The notes beneath the pieces were generated by a model, which saw only the letters and a program-made list of their open reading frames with translations, had not been told where the DNA came from and ran no database searches. Of a stretch of DNA of 64,000 nucleotides, positions 17,828 through 26,194 are shown piece after piece. The position numbers were made by a program, and so were the translations under genes. How positions within the stretch are numbered: the stretch's first letter is position 1; each line of letters starts with the position of its first letter. This DNA is from Enterococcus raffinosus. GTDB taxonomy: Bacteria; Bacillota; Bacilli; Lactobacillales; Enterococcaceae. Location: assembly GCF_001886185.1 (NCBI RefSeq), contig NZ_JXLA01000002.1:1-64000 (forward strand). Reading direction: 5' to 3'.

Positions 17828-20050
17828 ATGTTGTGGCTAAAAAAAGCAAGTGGAATATTAATTATTTTTCAACTACTTTTAGGTGCGGGAGGTACTTTTG
17901 TTGCAGAGAGTGTGAATGATACTTCGCAAGAATCTCTCTATACAAAAGATCTAAATACAGAAACATCAGATTCTGAAGAAACAACACCTTCTGAAGGAAT
18001 TAGCGTAGAGGAAGGACGATCCAATATGGAGACGTCATCTACTTCAAATAGTGAAGCCCCCATCAAGAAGCAGAATGTGAAAGCTTCTGATGAAAAAATA
18101 GAAGAAACTTCTACTGAAGAAACAACAAGAGAAATTTCCGAACAAAGCGTTCAAATGCAAGCATCTGGAAGTGGGACGTCTGAGACAGATCCAAGGGTAG
18201 TTTCTAATAGTAGTGAATTAAGGGCAGCGATCGAAGTAGACAAGGTCGCATTTGTTCAGCTAGAAGCTTCGGATTCTGTTTTTCAATTTGATCAAGCTGG
18301 TTCACGTATAGCAATCTCCAATAATGTAACGATTGATGGAAATGGACGTACGGCATCATATAAAGATAATACCAGGAATTTTGCTTTTGAAATTGCAGCT
18401 GCAAACCTTCACGTGAAAATAAAAAATATCTCTTTTGGGTCATCAGATTTTACGATACCCGCTTATGATTATTATGGATTCTGTCGAGGAAATGGTCATG
18501 CTAACACAACAATTGAGGTAGAAAATATTAATTACTATTCTACCGCAGCAGCACAACCATTTCATAATCGCGGAACCGATAGTAAAATTGTTTTTTCGGG
18601 CGAAAATTATTTTACTGTTCAAAAAGGGTCCTACTCACAGGAGTTTGCCGAATGTAACAATTTTGTCTTTGAAAAAAACAGTCACACGATTATCGGCCAT
18701 AATACTGGGCAAGCGAACTCAATTGCTACGTCTGGAAGTGACTTTAATTTTGAACTGAAGGATGGAGCCATAGTGGATTACTCGACAACCTCAAGTAGAT
18801 TTGTTGACAACTTTACTGGAAGAGGAAATGTGGTTGTTGGTAATAATGCAGAACTAAAACTTAATGGAAATGGGTCATTTTCCAGTGTATCTGAATCTGT
18901 TGATTTTGATGTGATGGAAAATGGTAGTTTAGATGTGGCATTCGCCAATAAATTAGATTTCAAAAACGATTCAACTTTTCACTTAGCAAATGATTCAACG
19001 TTGGACATGTCTGTTACCAGCGCTAACCAAATTTTTAATACATTAATTCCTGCTTCAAATTTCATAATAGATAATGCGTATCGTTTATCTTTCAATGTTT
19101 CGAGTTCAGGAAGTAAAGAGCCTGTCAACTCAGGATTTACATTCAATGAATTCAGAGGCGGTATAACAGGTTACGGATTGACGGCAAATAACTCGCCAAT
19201 CAATACGACGGTTGCAACGAAAGATACGATTACTTCTAACGGAACGAATTTTACCTTGTCCAATGCTACAAGTCGAAATGATTTTACAGTGGATGAAAAA
19301 ACAACCATTCGAGGAGCGAAACGCCTTGTTTTTCAACGATTACCAAATCCAACTGTAATCTCTAATGTGCATAAGGAAGTTGCTGATGACAATGCTTCCT
19401 TTAATTTGACGGACTATCTTACAAATGGAAATGAGATCTCTAAAATAGTTTACAAGTTGTATGACAGTCAACAGGATCCAGAAAATTTTGGAACTGAAAT
19501 CTCTACACAAGAACTAACAAGTTCAATTACAGATTCAGTCAAATTTAATACTTTGTCTCCAGAAAAAGATTACTGGGTATATGTACAGATTGTTGCTAAA
19601 TATGATACCGGAGACAGTGAATGGTTTGAAGTACCCTTCACAACAAAATCAGATATATTATCCGTTACTATACCAACTAGTATGTTTTTCAATACGGACA
19701 TGGATGATAGCGGGAAACTAACTATCCATTCTCCGAGTTATATGGTGACAAACAGTAGTGCCTATCCAATAGAAGTGGCTATGAATAGCTTTAGTGAAGA
19801 GGGAGATTCTGGCATTGAATTGTTAGACAGTCCAGATTCTAATAATAATAAGGGATTATTCTTGCAATTAAATAAGAACAATCAAGTTGTCACAACATTA
19901 AAAACAGATATATCAAACTTGCCAATGGGCGAGGTACCTGTGGATGACGAATCATCCATTCGCCTTACCGGAGAATACTTCGGTCCAGCAGGAAAAGCAA
20001 TCGATGTCAATTATAAAATGACATTAGACTTTAAAAAAGCGGGGACATAA
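17828..20050 (+). CDS. Large secreted adhesin-like protein, beta-helix-like, with a C-terminal domain shared with 20607
   Basis: A 740-residue exported protein: signal peptide (about 1-28), then a Ser/Thr/Glu-rich linker to about residue 120, then a region from about 125 to 500 reminiscent of pectate-lyase-like adhesive beta-helices (NNVTIDGNGRTASYKDN, many short Asn/Gly strands). A fibronectin-III-like part follows (about 515-610), and a C-terminal domain (about 615-740) starts SVTIPTSMFF and ends YKMTLDFKKAGT. That domain matches the pattern of the 193-residue protein at 20607. No LPxTG signal or classical WxL motif is seen. The ATG at 17828 is ten bases after AGGAGGT; an in-frame GTG at 17816 overlaps that site. 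First gene of a four-gene operon. Confidence 0.75.
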   Translation: MLWLKKASGILIIFQLLLGAGGTFVAESVNDTSQESLYTKDLNTETSDSEETTPSEGISVEEGRSNMETSSTSNSEAPIKKQNVKASDEKIEETSTEETTREISEQSVQMQASGSGTSETDPRVVSNSSELRAAIEVDKVAFVQLEASDSVFQFDQAGSRIAISNNVTIDGNGRTASYKDNTRNFAFEIAAANLHVKIKNISFGSSDFTIPAYDYYGFCRGNGHANTTIEVENINYYSTAAAQPFHNRGTDSKIVFSGENYFTVQKGSYSQEFAECNNFVFEKNSHTIIGHNTGQANSIATSGSDFNFELKDGAIVDYSTTSSRFVDNFTGRGNVVVGNNAELKLNGNGSFSSVSESVDFDVMENGSLDVAFANKLDFKNDSTFHLANDSTLDMSVTSANQIFNTLIPASNFIIDNAYRLSFNVSSSGSKEPVNSGFTFNEFRGGITGYGLTANNSPINTTVATKDTITSNGTNFTLSNATSRNDFTVDEKTTIRGAKRLVFQRLPNPTVISNVHKEVADDNASFNLTDYLTNGNEISKIVYKLYDSQQDPENFGTEISTQELTSSITDSVKFNTLSPEKDYWVYVQIVAKYDTGDSEWFEVPFTTKSDILSVTIPTSMFFNTDMDDSGKLTIHSPSYMVTNSSAYPIEVAMNSFSEEGDSGIELLDSPDSNNNKGLFLQLNKNNQVVTTLKTDISNLPMGEVPVDDESSIRLTGEYFGPAGKAIDVNYKMTLDFKKAGT

Positions 20051-20053
20051 AGC

Positions 20054-20587
20054 ATGAATGAAATAGAAAAACAACCAGAAAACAAACGAAAGAAACTCCT
20101 TCTTCTTTTGCTGTTACTTTTGTTGCTAAGTGTTGGCGGTTATCTGATATATCAGCATTTTAACCAACCAGATACACCGGTTACTGTTGTCAGCGGCGAA
20201 TTTTTGCCAGATGGCAAGGATGCAAAAGAAATTTCTGAAAAAGAACTTGCGAATATGGCACAGAAAAAAGTAGATGCCAACCAATTCAATATGGTGATTG
20301 CGCCTAATGCTAAGGTCAATAAAAAAGATATGAGCAGTGATTTATACATCCAAAATCCGAAGCACAACGCGAATCCAATCAATGTTGAAATACGTTTAAA
20401 AGATTCAAATGAATTGGTTTATACCTCGGGAGCAATTAAACCGGGTTATGAAGTAAAGGGTGCAACCCTAGAAAAAGAATTAGAGGAGGACGATCATCCG
20501 GCAACAGCACTTTTTAGTATTTACGATGGCAGCACCAATGAAAAACGCGGACAAGTTGCGGCCACAGTCACTTTTAAAGTGGAATAA
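20054..20587 (+). CDS. Membrane-anchored extracellular protein of the surface cluster
   Basis: A 177-residue protein with a Lys/Arg cytoplasmic start, a transmembrane stretch of consecutive leucines (about 15-30, then VGGYLIYQHF) and an extracellular domain. The latter begins VTVVSGEFLPDG and contains SDLYIQNPKHNANPINVEIR and ends in a beta-rich segment with AATVTFKVE. It starts four bases after the adhesin stop, so the two are translationally close. The order adhesin / anchored protein / secreted protein / sorted protein suggests it helps hold or assemble the adhesin, which is inference. It is paralogous to the shorter protein at 17139. Confidence 0.7.
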   Translation: MNEIEKQPENKRKKLLLLLLLLLLLSVGGYLIYQHFNQPDTPVTVVSGEFLPDGKDAKEISEKELANMAQKKVDANQFNMVIAPNAKVNKKDMSSDLYIQNPKHNANPINVEIRLKDSNELVYTSGAIKPGYEVKGATLEKELEEDDHPATALFSIYDGSTNEKRGQVAATVTFKVE

Positions 20588-20606
20588 AAGAGAGGAAGAT
20601 TTATAA

Positions 20607-21188
20607 ATGAAAAAAATAATTGGATTATTAGCTTTATCAAGTATGATGTTTTTAACAGTACCAGCGAATGCACAGGAAATTGTTGGACAAAATACAGGAG
20701 AGATCCCGGTTAACGGAACGTTAGGATTGGATAATACAGATGAAGATGCTCCAATCGTTGAAGGAGACGATGCATGGATTAACGTTACTTTGCCGACTGA
20801 TACGATTTTTTACAGCACAAACACGGAACTAAACGCACCAATCACTTCGCCAGATTATACTATTAAAAACAACTCAGGGCGACCTGTAAAAATCATATTT
20901 AATCAATTAAATAGAACTGATGGGGGTGCTGATTCAGTGGACTATGACGTAAGTCTAAGAGGATTTACTGTTGAACCGAAGATTATTGATGCTGGAAATC
21001 CGTCAACTTCCCCCGTTTTGCTTGATACTTTAGCAAATAATAAAGGTAGAATAGCATCTGATGACGGAGAAAATGATCATCCTAACAAAGTAACTTATGG
21101 ATATACGGGAACTGTAAACGAAGCTTTGGCAACAACTGTCAAACACAACTTTGACATGACCTTAGAATTTGAATCAGTTAATTGGTAG
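20607..21188 (+). CDS. Small secreted protein resembling the adhesin's C-terminal domain
   Basis: This 193-residue protein has a clear signal peptide (about 1-22, cleavage after ANA). The mature part begins with IPVNGTLGLDN and has WINVTLPTDTIFYS, SPDYTIKNNSG and a C-terminal HNFDMTLEFESVNW. The same order (VT[IL]PT, FF/FY, SP-Y, N-S, final MTL-F) is found in the last 125 residues of the adhesin at 17828. It looks like a free-standing copy of that domain. It is distantly reminiscent of WxL-type surface domains, though the two WxL motifs are not present. Ribosome site AGAGAGGAAG. Confidence 0.7.
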   Translation: MKKIIGLLALSSMMFLTVPANAQEIVGQNTGEIPVNGTLGLDNTDEDAPIVEGDDAWINVTLPTDTIFYSTNTELNAPITSPDYTIKNNSGRPVKIIFNQLNRTDGGADSVDYDVSLRGFTVEPKIIDAGNPSTSPVLLDTLANNKGRIASDDGENDHPNKVTYGYTGTVNEALATTVKHNFDMTLEFESVNW

Positions 21189-21215
21189 TCAACATCATAA
21201 TTGGAGGCATGATAG

Positions 21216-21461
21216 ATGAATTCAACGATTCCAGTAACTGGCGTGCTGAATGTTCCGATTGAATCATCTGTGCCTGAGACGAGTAATGGTCCCTCAATTT
21301 CAATACCCAAAGAGACGATTCAAGTGTCGACGAGACAACAGATGTATCCGCAAACAGGTGAACATTTAGACACAGGTTTCCTGTTTATAGGAATACTACT
21401 CCTTCTGATCGCGAGTATTCTTTTTTCTGATCAGCAGAGGAAAAAACTTAGTCAAAAATAA
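21216..21461 (+). CDS. Tiny protein with a YPQTG sorting signal and no signal peptide
   Basis: An 81-residue protein whose C-terminus is a full sortase signal: YPQTGE (about 45-50), a hydrophobic segment (FLFIGILLLLIASILF) and a basic tail QQRKK. The N-terminal half is short and Ser/Thr/Pro-rich and starts NSTIPVTGVLNVP, which echoes the IPVNGTLG start of the mature protein at 20607. No signal peptide precedes it, which is odd for a sortase substrate. The ATG at 21216 is eight bases after GGAGG. Either a signal-peptide region was deleted, or the protein is inserted by its C-terminal helix only. Confidence 0.6.
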   Translation: MNSTIPVTGVLNVPIESSVPETSNGPSISIPKETIQVSTRQQMYPQTGEHLDTGFLFIGILLLLIASILFSDQQRKKLSQK

Positions 21462-21484
21462 AGGCACACATTTCAATCATAGAC

Positions 21485-21518
21485 TAAAGGAGCCAGCTCG
21501 TGCTGACTCCTTTTTCTT
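21485..21518. terminator. Terminator closing the surface-protein operon
   Basis: AAAGGAGCCAGC pairs with GCTGACTCCTTT (one mismatch) around a short loop, then T-rich sequence. It lies between converging genes and may serve both. Confidence 0.8.
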
Positions 21519-21519
21519 T

Positions 21520-22137
21520 TTATCGTAAATTTGAAAAAGCCCCAAACTTCGTCATTAATTCATCGAATCCTGGAACAGTTTCTTCGCGATTCCAGTCTCG
21601 TTGTAATTCACAAGCGAGTTGAGCAATTGAAGTTAATTGCGCACCGGCTTGTTCGACACGGCGTAAAGCAGTTTCGTGAGCGATAGGCGATGTTCCACCA
21701 ACAGCGTCAACGATTGGATAGACCTCGTAGCCTTCTTTTAACGCATCTAGAGTCGGGAAGGTTAAGCAGGCTTCTGTCCATAAAGCAAGGATCAAGATTT
21801 TTTTCCGTCCGGTCGCTTTAATGGCTTCATTGTATTCTTTGTCTTCCCAAGCATTGATTGAGCTGCGGTCATAAGATGGGACATCTTCACCAACAGCTTT
21901 TTTCAAGACAGGAATCGTATCGGTATTCCAGCCTTTTTCTACATTTACAGTAGAAAGAACGATGGGAATATTGTAAAGCTTCGCCAGTTCAATGACGATC
22001 TCTGTATTACGAATCAATTCAGAACGGTTCATAGAATTGATAGAATTGATTTGTGTTGGCTGGTAATCAATCACAGTCAAAACAGTATTATCTGGCGAAA
22101 GCAATTCGTCTTCGGTTCGTTTATCATAGCTAGTCAT
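21520..22137 (-). CDS. Isochorismatase-family hydrolase (YcaC-like)
   Basis: A 205-residue cysteine hydrolase fold. The family triad is visible as Asp24 in LTVIDYQP, a lysine in the central part, and the nucleophile Cys in LWTEACLTF. Members hydrolyse amides or other C-N bonds of small molecules; YcaC-type proteins have unknown substrates. The ATG at 22137 sits eight bases after AGGGAG; a GTG nine bases upstream is less well placed. It is next to a LysR regulator on the same strand, which may control it. Confidence 0.82.
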   Translation of the reverse strand: MTSYDKRTEDELLSPDNTVLTVIDYQPTQINSINSMNRSELIRNTEIVIELAKLYNIPIVLSTVNVEKGWNTDTIPVLKKAVGEDVPSYDRSSINAWEDKEYNEAIKATGRKKILILALWTEACLTFPTLDALKEGYEVYPIVDAVGGTSPIAHETALRRVEQAGAQLTSIAQLACELQRDWNREETVPGFDELMTKFGAFSNLR

Positions 22138-22205
22138 TTTATCCACTCCCTAATTTTAATACGTTCATTGTAACGCGGAATAGAAAAAATCACGAAGATT
22201 TCGTT

Positions 22206-23075
22206 TTATCTGGATTCCTTCAGCATTTTGAGAAAAAGGGAAGACGCATTAGAAAAGATCTGCTTCTTTTTCCAAATCACACTGATGGTTGAGTGAAGAG
22301 CAGGTTCTAATGGAACAAAGACTAAATCGCTGTCTTTTGTATTGATGATCCCATCAATACAAAACGCAACTGCTGAACCTTCCTTAACCAAAAGTGAGGC
22401 ATTATAAAGCAGGTTATAGCTGCCAACAATCTTGTAATTACTTAAATTTCCACCCAGCCATTCTGATAGTTGATTATTTACTAACGATTGGCTAGAAATG
22501 AGCAATGCCTGATCCTTTAAATCCTTTGGCGAAACAGCATTGCTTTGGGCTAACTCGTGCTGTTCGTTTACTAAAATCCCCCAGTTATCAGAAACAGGCA
22601 GGGAAAGATACTCATATTTTTGCTTTTCTACTGGGTCAATAACCAAACCGAAATCAAGTAGGCCTTTATCGATTTTATCTTTTACATCATCTGCATTGCC
22701 ACTATACATATGAACATTTACGTCTGGGTAATCAGTTATTAGTTTGTTCAAAATTTTGGAGAGGACTTGGAAGGATTGTGTTTCTCCGCCGCCAATCCTG
22801 ATTTCACCACCAATAATCTCGTTTTTTTGCAGATTTGTTGTAGTGGTATCGACTAAGGACAAGATTTCTTTGCCGCGATTTTGCAGATAAACACCATCTT
22901 CTGTCAGTGAGATTTCTCGATTTCCGCGAATAAATAATTGTACCCCTAGTTCTTCTTCTAAATCCTTCAACTGTTTAGATAAAGTAGGCTGAGAGAGATG
23001 TAACACCTCAGCGGCTTTACTGATTGTTCTTTCTCTGGCAACGGTTAAAAAATAATTCAATACACGTAATTCCAT
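22206..23075 (-). CDS. LysR-family transcriptional regulator
   Basis: A 289-residue LysR protein with an N-terminal winged helix (about 1-60; TISKAAEVLHLSQPTLSKQLKDLEEELG) and a type 2 periplasmic-binding-fold effector domain. It starts with MELRVLNYFLTVARE after AGGAGGAA. It lies between the isochorismatase-like gene (same strand) and a divergently transcribed acetyltransferase with 109 bases between, so either or both may be its targets. Effector unknown. Confidence 0.88.
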   Translation of the reverse strand: MELRVLNYFLTVARERTISKAAEVLHLSQPTLSKQLKDLEEELGVQLFIRGNREISLTEDGVYLQNRGKEILSLVDTTTTNLQKNEIIGGEIRIGGGETQSFQVLSKILNKLITDYPDVNVHMYSGNADDVKDKIDKGLLDFGLVIDPVEKQKYEYLSLPVSDNWGILVNEQHELAQSNAVSPKDLKDQALLISSQSLVNNQLSEWLGGNLSNYKIVGSYNLLYNASLLVKEGSAVAFCIDGIINTKDSDLVFVPLEPALHSTISVIWKKKQIFSNASSLFLKMLKESR

Positions 23076-23184
23076 GATGTTCCTCCTATAACATAAAACG
23101 ATAACTAGCTATTCAGTATAAGTAATATTCATTGCAAGTATAGCGAAGTATACTTAAGTCAGCAAGTAAGGGAGGACAAAAAGA

Positions 23185-23751
23185 ATGAACAAACATGAGC
23201 TGTTAGCTAAAATCCAAGGAATAGAAATAGTACCTGGCACCGCTATTTATGATGAGATTCATGAGCTAAAGGCTAACAATGAGCAACTTGTAATGGAGAT
23301 GAACGAAAAGTACCACACGCCGAATGAAGTTCGCGGATATTTAGAAAGGATCACTGGAAAAGAGATAGCAGATTCCGTCGCAATTTCGCTTCCATTTTAC
23401 ACCGATTATGGCAGGCACATTTCATTTGGCAGAGACATTTTTATCAATCAAAACGTCATGTTCGTTGACTTAGGTGGAATTGTGATTGAGGACCATGTAT
23501 TGATCGGACCGATGTGTCGAATTATCACGGTCAATCATTTAGTTGAACCGAAAAGAAGAAGAGGGATTTCCGTTTCTTCAGTCAAAATTGAAGAAAACGC
23601 TTGGTTAGGTGCAAATGTAACGGTACTTCCGGGTGTCACCGTTGGTAAAAATTCAATCGTAGCAGCGGATTCTACGGTGACAAAGGATGTCCCAGAGAAT
23701 GTTATAGTAGCAGGAACTCCGGCTAAGATAGTCAAAGAAATCAAGGAATAG
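23185..23751 (+). CDS. Hexapeptide-repeat sugar O-acetyltransferase
   Basis: A 188-residue left-handed beta-helix acetyltransferase of the maltose/galactoside O-acetyltransferase (Maa/LacA-thgA) type. It has an N-terminal helical cap, the motif YTDYGRHISFGRDIFINQN, the probable catalytic His in ITVNH, and C-terminal hexapeptide turns ENAWLGANVTVLPGVTVG ending VAGTPAKIVKE. It transfers acetyl from acetyl-CoA to a sugar hydroxyl. It is divergent from the LysR gene. Ribosome site GGGAGG. Confidence 0.87.
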   Translation: MNKHELLAKIQGIEIVPGTAIYDEIHELKANNEQLVMEMNEKYHTPNEVRGYLERITGKEIADSVAISLPFYTDYGRHISFGRDIFINQNVMFVDLGGIVIEDHVLIGPMCRIITVNHLVEPKRRRGISVSSVKIEENAWLGANVTVLPGVTVGKNSIVAADSTVTKDVPENVIVAGTPAKIVKEIKE

Positions 23752-23812
23752 GAATACAAGTTTTTTTTAAGGTTTATATAGAAGCTTTTCATTAGAAAAG
23801 GAGTAGATAGGG

Positions 23813-24283
23813 ATGAAGCTTTTGCGAAAACTTCTTTTTATAGGGGTATTCTGCAGCTATTTTGTATTTCTTTCCGGCTGTGGAACTGCTGATTCTTCTC
23901 AGGAAATAAATGCACCCAGTAAGAATAGTAAGGGGAGTGAAACGATCCAACTAAAAATGAATGGAAACGACTACCAGATCGATTTAGAGAGAAATACAAC
24001 GGCTGATGAGTTACATGAAATTCTACCAGAAGAATTTGCGATGAAGGATCTGCATCAAAATGAAAAATATTTTGACCTTCCACAAGCACTTCCCGTTCAG
24101 GCAGAAAAGGTGGGAAAGATTGAAATAGGAGATGTCTTGCTCTATGGGGACCAAACATTGGTGATCTTTTATCAAAATTTTGTAACAAGTTATTCCTACA
24201 CAAGAATCGGTCGCATAAGAAAACCGGAACTTCTAGCGGAGCAATTGGGAAGTGGGGATGTAGTTGTCGAAAGAATTCAGTAA
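23813..24283 (+). CDS. Lipoprotein with a cyclophilin-like domain
   Basis: A 156-residue protein with a lipoprotein signal (lipobox LSGC, lipidated Cys23). After a Ser/Asn-rich spacer, the C-terminal about 110 residues match the bacterial cyclophilin-like fold (QLKMNGNDYQIDLERNTTA start; IGDVLLYGDQTLVIFY; IGRIRKPE). Such proteins resemble peptidyl-prolyl isomerases but commonly lack the catalytic residues; the role is unknown. It faces outward on the membrane. Ribosome site AAAGGAG; terminator after it. Confidence 0.82.
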   Translation: MKLLRKLLFIGVFCSYFVFLSGCGTADSSQEINAPSKNSKGSETIQLKMNGNDYQIDLERNTTADELHEILPEEFAMKDLHQNEKYFDLPQALPVQAEKVGKIEIGDVLLYGDQTLVIFYQNFVTSYSYTRIGRIRKPELLAEQLGSGDVVVERIQ

Positions 24284-24305
24284 GCAGAAAGAAAACCATG
24301 AGTAT

Positions 24306-24354
24306 GAAGAAACACGCGCAACGATCATTTTCCGATCATTGCGCGTGTTTTTTC
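24306..24354. terminator. Bidirectional terminator between converging genes
   Basis: ACACGCGCAA pairs with TTGCGCGTGT, with a further GATC/GATC pairing inside and T-runs after the stem. It separates the lipoprotein gene from the phosphatase gene. Confidence 0.8.
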
Positions 24355-24944
24355 AGAATACTTTGCTTGATTGCTGGATCAATAATATCTTCTAGTTTGA
24401 ATCGCTGGTTTTCATAGCTTAAGTCAAAGATTGCGCAGTTAGGAAATGTCCGAACCAATTCATTTTCATCGCCCTCCCAAATCGTCTGAAGAAAACTGAC
24501 ACAGGCGCCGTTATGTGAGACTGCCAAGACATTCTGATGATCTTCCTGCGCCATGATTCGATGCAAGCCAGTTGTCATTCGTTCTTGAACCTTTGACATG
24601 GATTCGCCACCAAATTGAAGATAAAAAGAATCGAAATATTCCTGCCCCACAGGCTGTAAAAACTGCTGTTCACCTTCATAAGAACCAAAACCCATTTCCT
24701 TTAGTTCCTTCAAGCGTCGATAAGGCCTCCCGTCAGTAACTATTTCTAGCGTATCACTGGCCCGTTCCTGAGTAGAAGAGTAAAGATGATCAAAATGAAT
24801 CGCTTGTTCATAAAAATAGTCTCGGGCTTGCTTAGCTTGTTGAATGCCTTTTTCAGTTAAAGGGGAATCACAGGCCCCTTGGATTTTTTTTAATCGGTTA
24901 AAAAGCGTTTCTCCGTGACGCATTAAAAATAGCTTCTTTTTCAT
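24336..24944 (-). CDS. Histidine phosphatase (phosphoglycerate-mutase-like)
   Basis: A 202-residue cytoplasmic phosphatase. The active-site motif LMRHGET (His10) opens the protein and the second histidine is in AVSHNGACVSF. Family members act on sugar phosphates, nucleotides or other phospho-compounds; the substrate cannot be told. The ATG at 24944 directly follows GGGAGG by six bases; a longer frame back to 25088 adds 48 residues of basic sequence without homology and is rejected. The gene end overlaps the terminator hairpin. Confidence 0.85.
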   Translation of the reverse strand: MKKKLFLMRHGETLFNRLKKIQGACDSPLTEKGIQQAKQARDYFYEQAIHFDHLYSSTQERASDTLEIVTDGRPYRRLKELKEMGFGSYEGEQQFLQPVGQEYFDSFYLQFGGESMSKVQERMTTGLHRIMAQEDHQNVLAVSHNGACVSFLQTIWEGDENELVRTFPNCAIFDLSYENQRFKLEDIIDPAIKQSILKKHAQ

Positions 24945-25367
24945 AGCTGCCTCCCATTCATTCACTAATTTAATAGTATCAAAAGGAGAGTATAAGCGCA
25001 TCATTATTTTTTCTTTCGACTTTCCCTTCTTATCCTTCGAATAAATAGTCGGCGTTAATTTTTCTATTTTCCCAACCAGCCAACGCAAAAATGATTGAAA
25101 TCAATCGAACATAAATGAAGCCTGTATCTGGAATCATTTTATCGTAGGAAAGAAATTTATGGATGGGAAACGATGGTAATAGAACTGCGGATATGTATTT
25201 TCGTTAAGATTCATCAAAAGTCCCTCCAATCATAGGATACACTCCTTTTATTCTACTTTATATAAGTCATTTTATAGAGGAACGGCAAAATAGACAAATT
25301 CGAAATTCATTAAAAATTCTTTTCAGTTATCGTTTGTTTGATAAAAAAATAGTACTAACCATTTTTG
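24945..25367. other. Intergenic region without a gene
   Basis: AT-rich, with scattered stops in all frames. It includes the promoters of the divergent phosphatase and Rrf2 genes. Nothing else recognised. Confidence 0.45.
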
Positions 25368-25396
25368 TGGACAAAACAAGTCTATGGATATATAAT
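25368..25396 (+). promoter_or_regulatory. Promoter of the Rrf2-type regulator
   Basis: TGGACA (25368-25373) and TATAAT (25391-25396) are 17 bases apart, about 22 bases before the TTG start codon. Confidence 0.7.
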
Positions 25397-25418
25397 ATCG
25401 ACAAAAGGAGGAGATTGT

Positions 25419-25898
25419 TTGAAATTATCATCGTCTTATGTCCAAGCAATAGGAATTTTAGTCATGTTGGCAGAATTGCCGGAAAATGAATCATTAAAGG
25501 CCAGTGAAATCAGCAAGCGAATGAATGTCTCCCACACGTATCTTCAAAAGATTGCATCAAAACTCAAGCATGCGGATTTAATCGAGTCCTATGCATCCAA
25601 GCAAGGTGGCTATAAGCTAAACAAACCAAAGGAGGAAATTAATTTTCTCGATATTTTTTTAGCGGTGGAGGGTGAGAATCAGTTCTTATCACAGGTAAAT
25701 CTAGAGCCAATCCATGCGATGTTTATGGATAAAGAACTCATTAAAGAAAAATCAGATGTAGTTAAGAAAATACATTCGAATGCACAGGAGATATATTTTG
25801 AACAATTACGTTCGCATCGGTTAACGGAAATTTTGCCAAAAACAGCTGATGATGATTTTTTGATGATTGATTGGAAAAAAATAGTAAATGAAGAATAG
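25419..25898 (+). CDS. Rrf2-family transcriptional regulator
   Basis: A 159-residue winged-helix regulator, TTG start at 25419 six bases after AGGAGG. The HTH segment SLKASEISKRMNVSHTYLQKIASKLKHADLIES and the wing SKQGGYKLNK are typical of Rrf2. It has no cysteine, so it cannot bind the Fe-S cluster of IscR/NsrR; it belongs with the YwnA/CymR-like members. The short promoter-start distance suggests autoregulation. It is followed after 11 bases by a small amphipathic protein, likely one transcript. Confidence 0.88.
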   Translation: MKLSSSYVQAIGILVMLAELPENESLKASEISKRMNVSHTYLQKIASKLKHADLIESYASKQGGYKLNKPKEEINFLDIFLAVEGENQFLSQVNLEPIHAMFMDKELIKEKSDVVKKIHSNAQEIYFEQLRSHRLTEILPKTADDDFLMIDWKKIVNEE

Positions 25899-25909
25899 GA
25901 GAGATTAAC

Positions 25910-26098
25910 ATGTCATTTAAAGATGAAATCAATAACTTGAAAGAAACCTTTCAACAAACAAAGGAACAAGGAGCTAAATTAGGAGAGAAATATAGCGAAG
26001 AAGGAAAAAAAGTCGGCGAGGAGTATGCAGAGAAAGGGAAAGCTGTAGGCAAACAATTTAAAGATCTTTCCTCTTCGATCAAAGATCGATTTAAATAA
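25910..26098 (+). CDS. Small Lys/Glu-rich helical protein
   Basis: A 62-residue highly charged protein, almost entirely heptad-like: repeated GE-KYSEEGKKVGEEYAEKG and ending LSSSIKDRFK. It looks like a single long amphipathic helix, similar in style to CsbD or YtxH-type stress proteins, but without a membrane segment. It follows the Rrf2 regulator closely, with its own AGGAGAG site, so the two are probably one unit. Function unknown. Confidence 0.7.
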   Translation: MSFKDEINNLKETFQQTKEQGAKLGEKYSEEGKKVGEEYAEKGKAVGKQFKDLSSSIKDRFK

Positions 26099-26194
26099 GA
26101 GTTTTTAAACAGAAGAAGTAGAACTTTTTTAGGTGGGAAACATAGGGGATGACTACCGCCAAAAAAATTTATTTGCAGATTGAGAGGATTGTTT

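Noticed and set aside
24945-25088. N-terminal extension of the histidine phosphatase
   Set aside because: The 48 extra residues are basic and unlike the family, while the ATG at 24944 has an ideal ribosome site and gives the usual RHGET opening.
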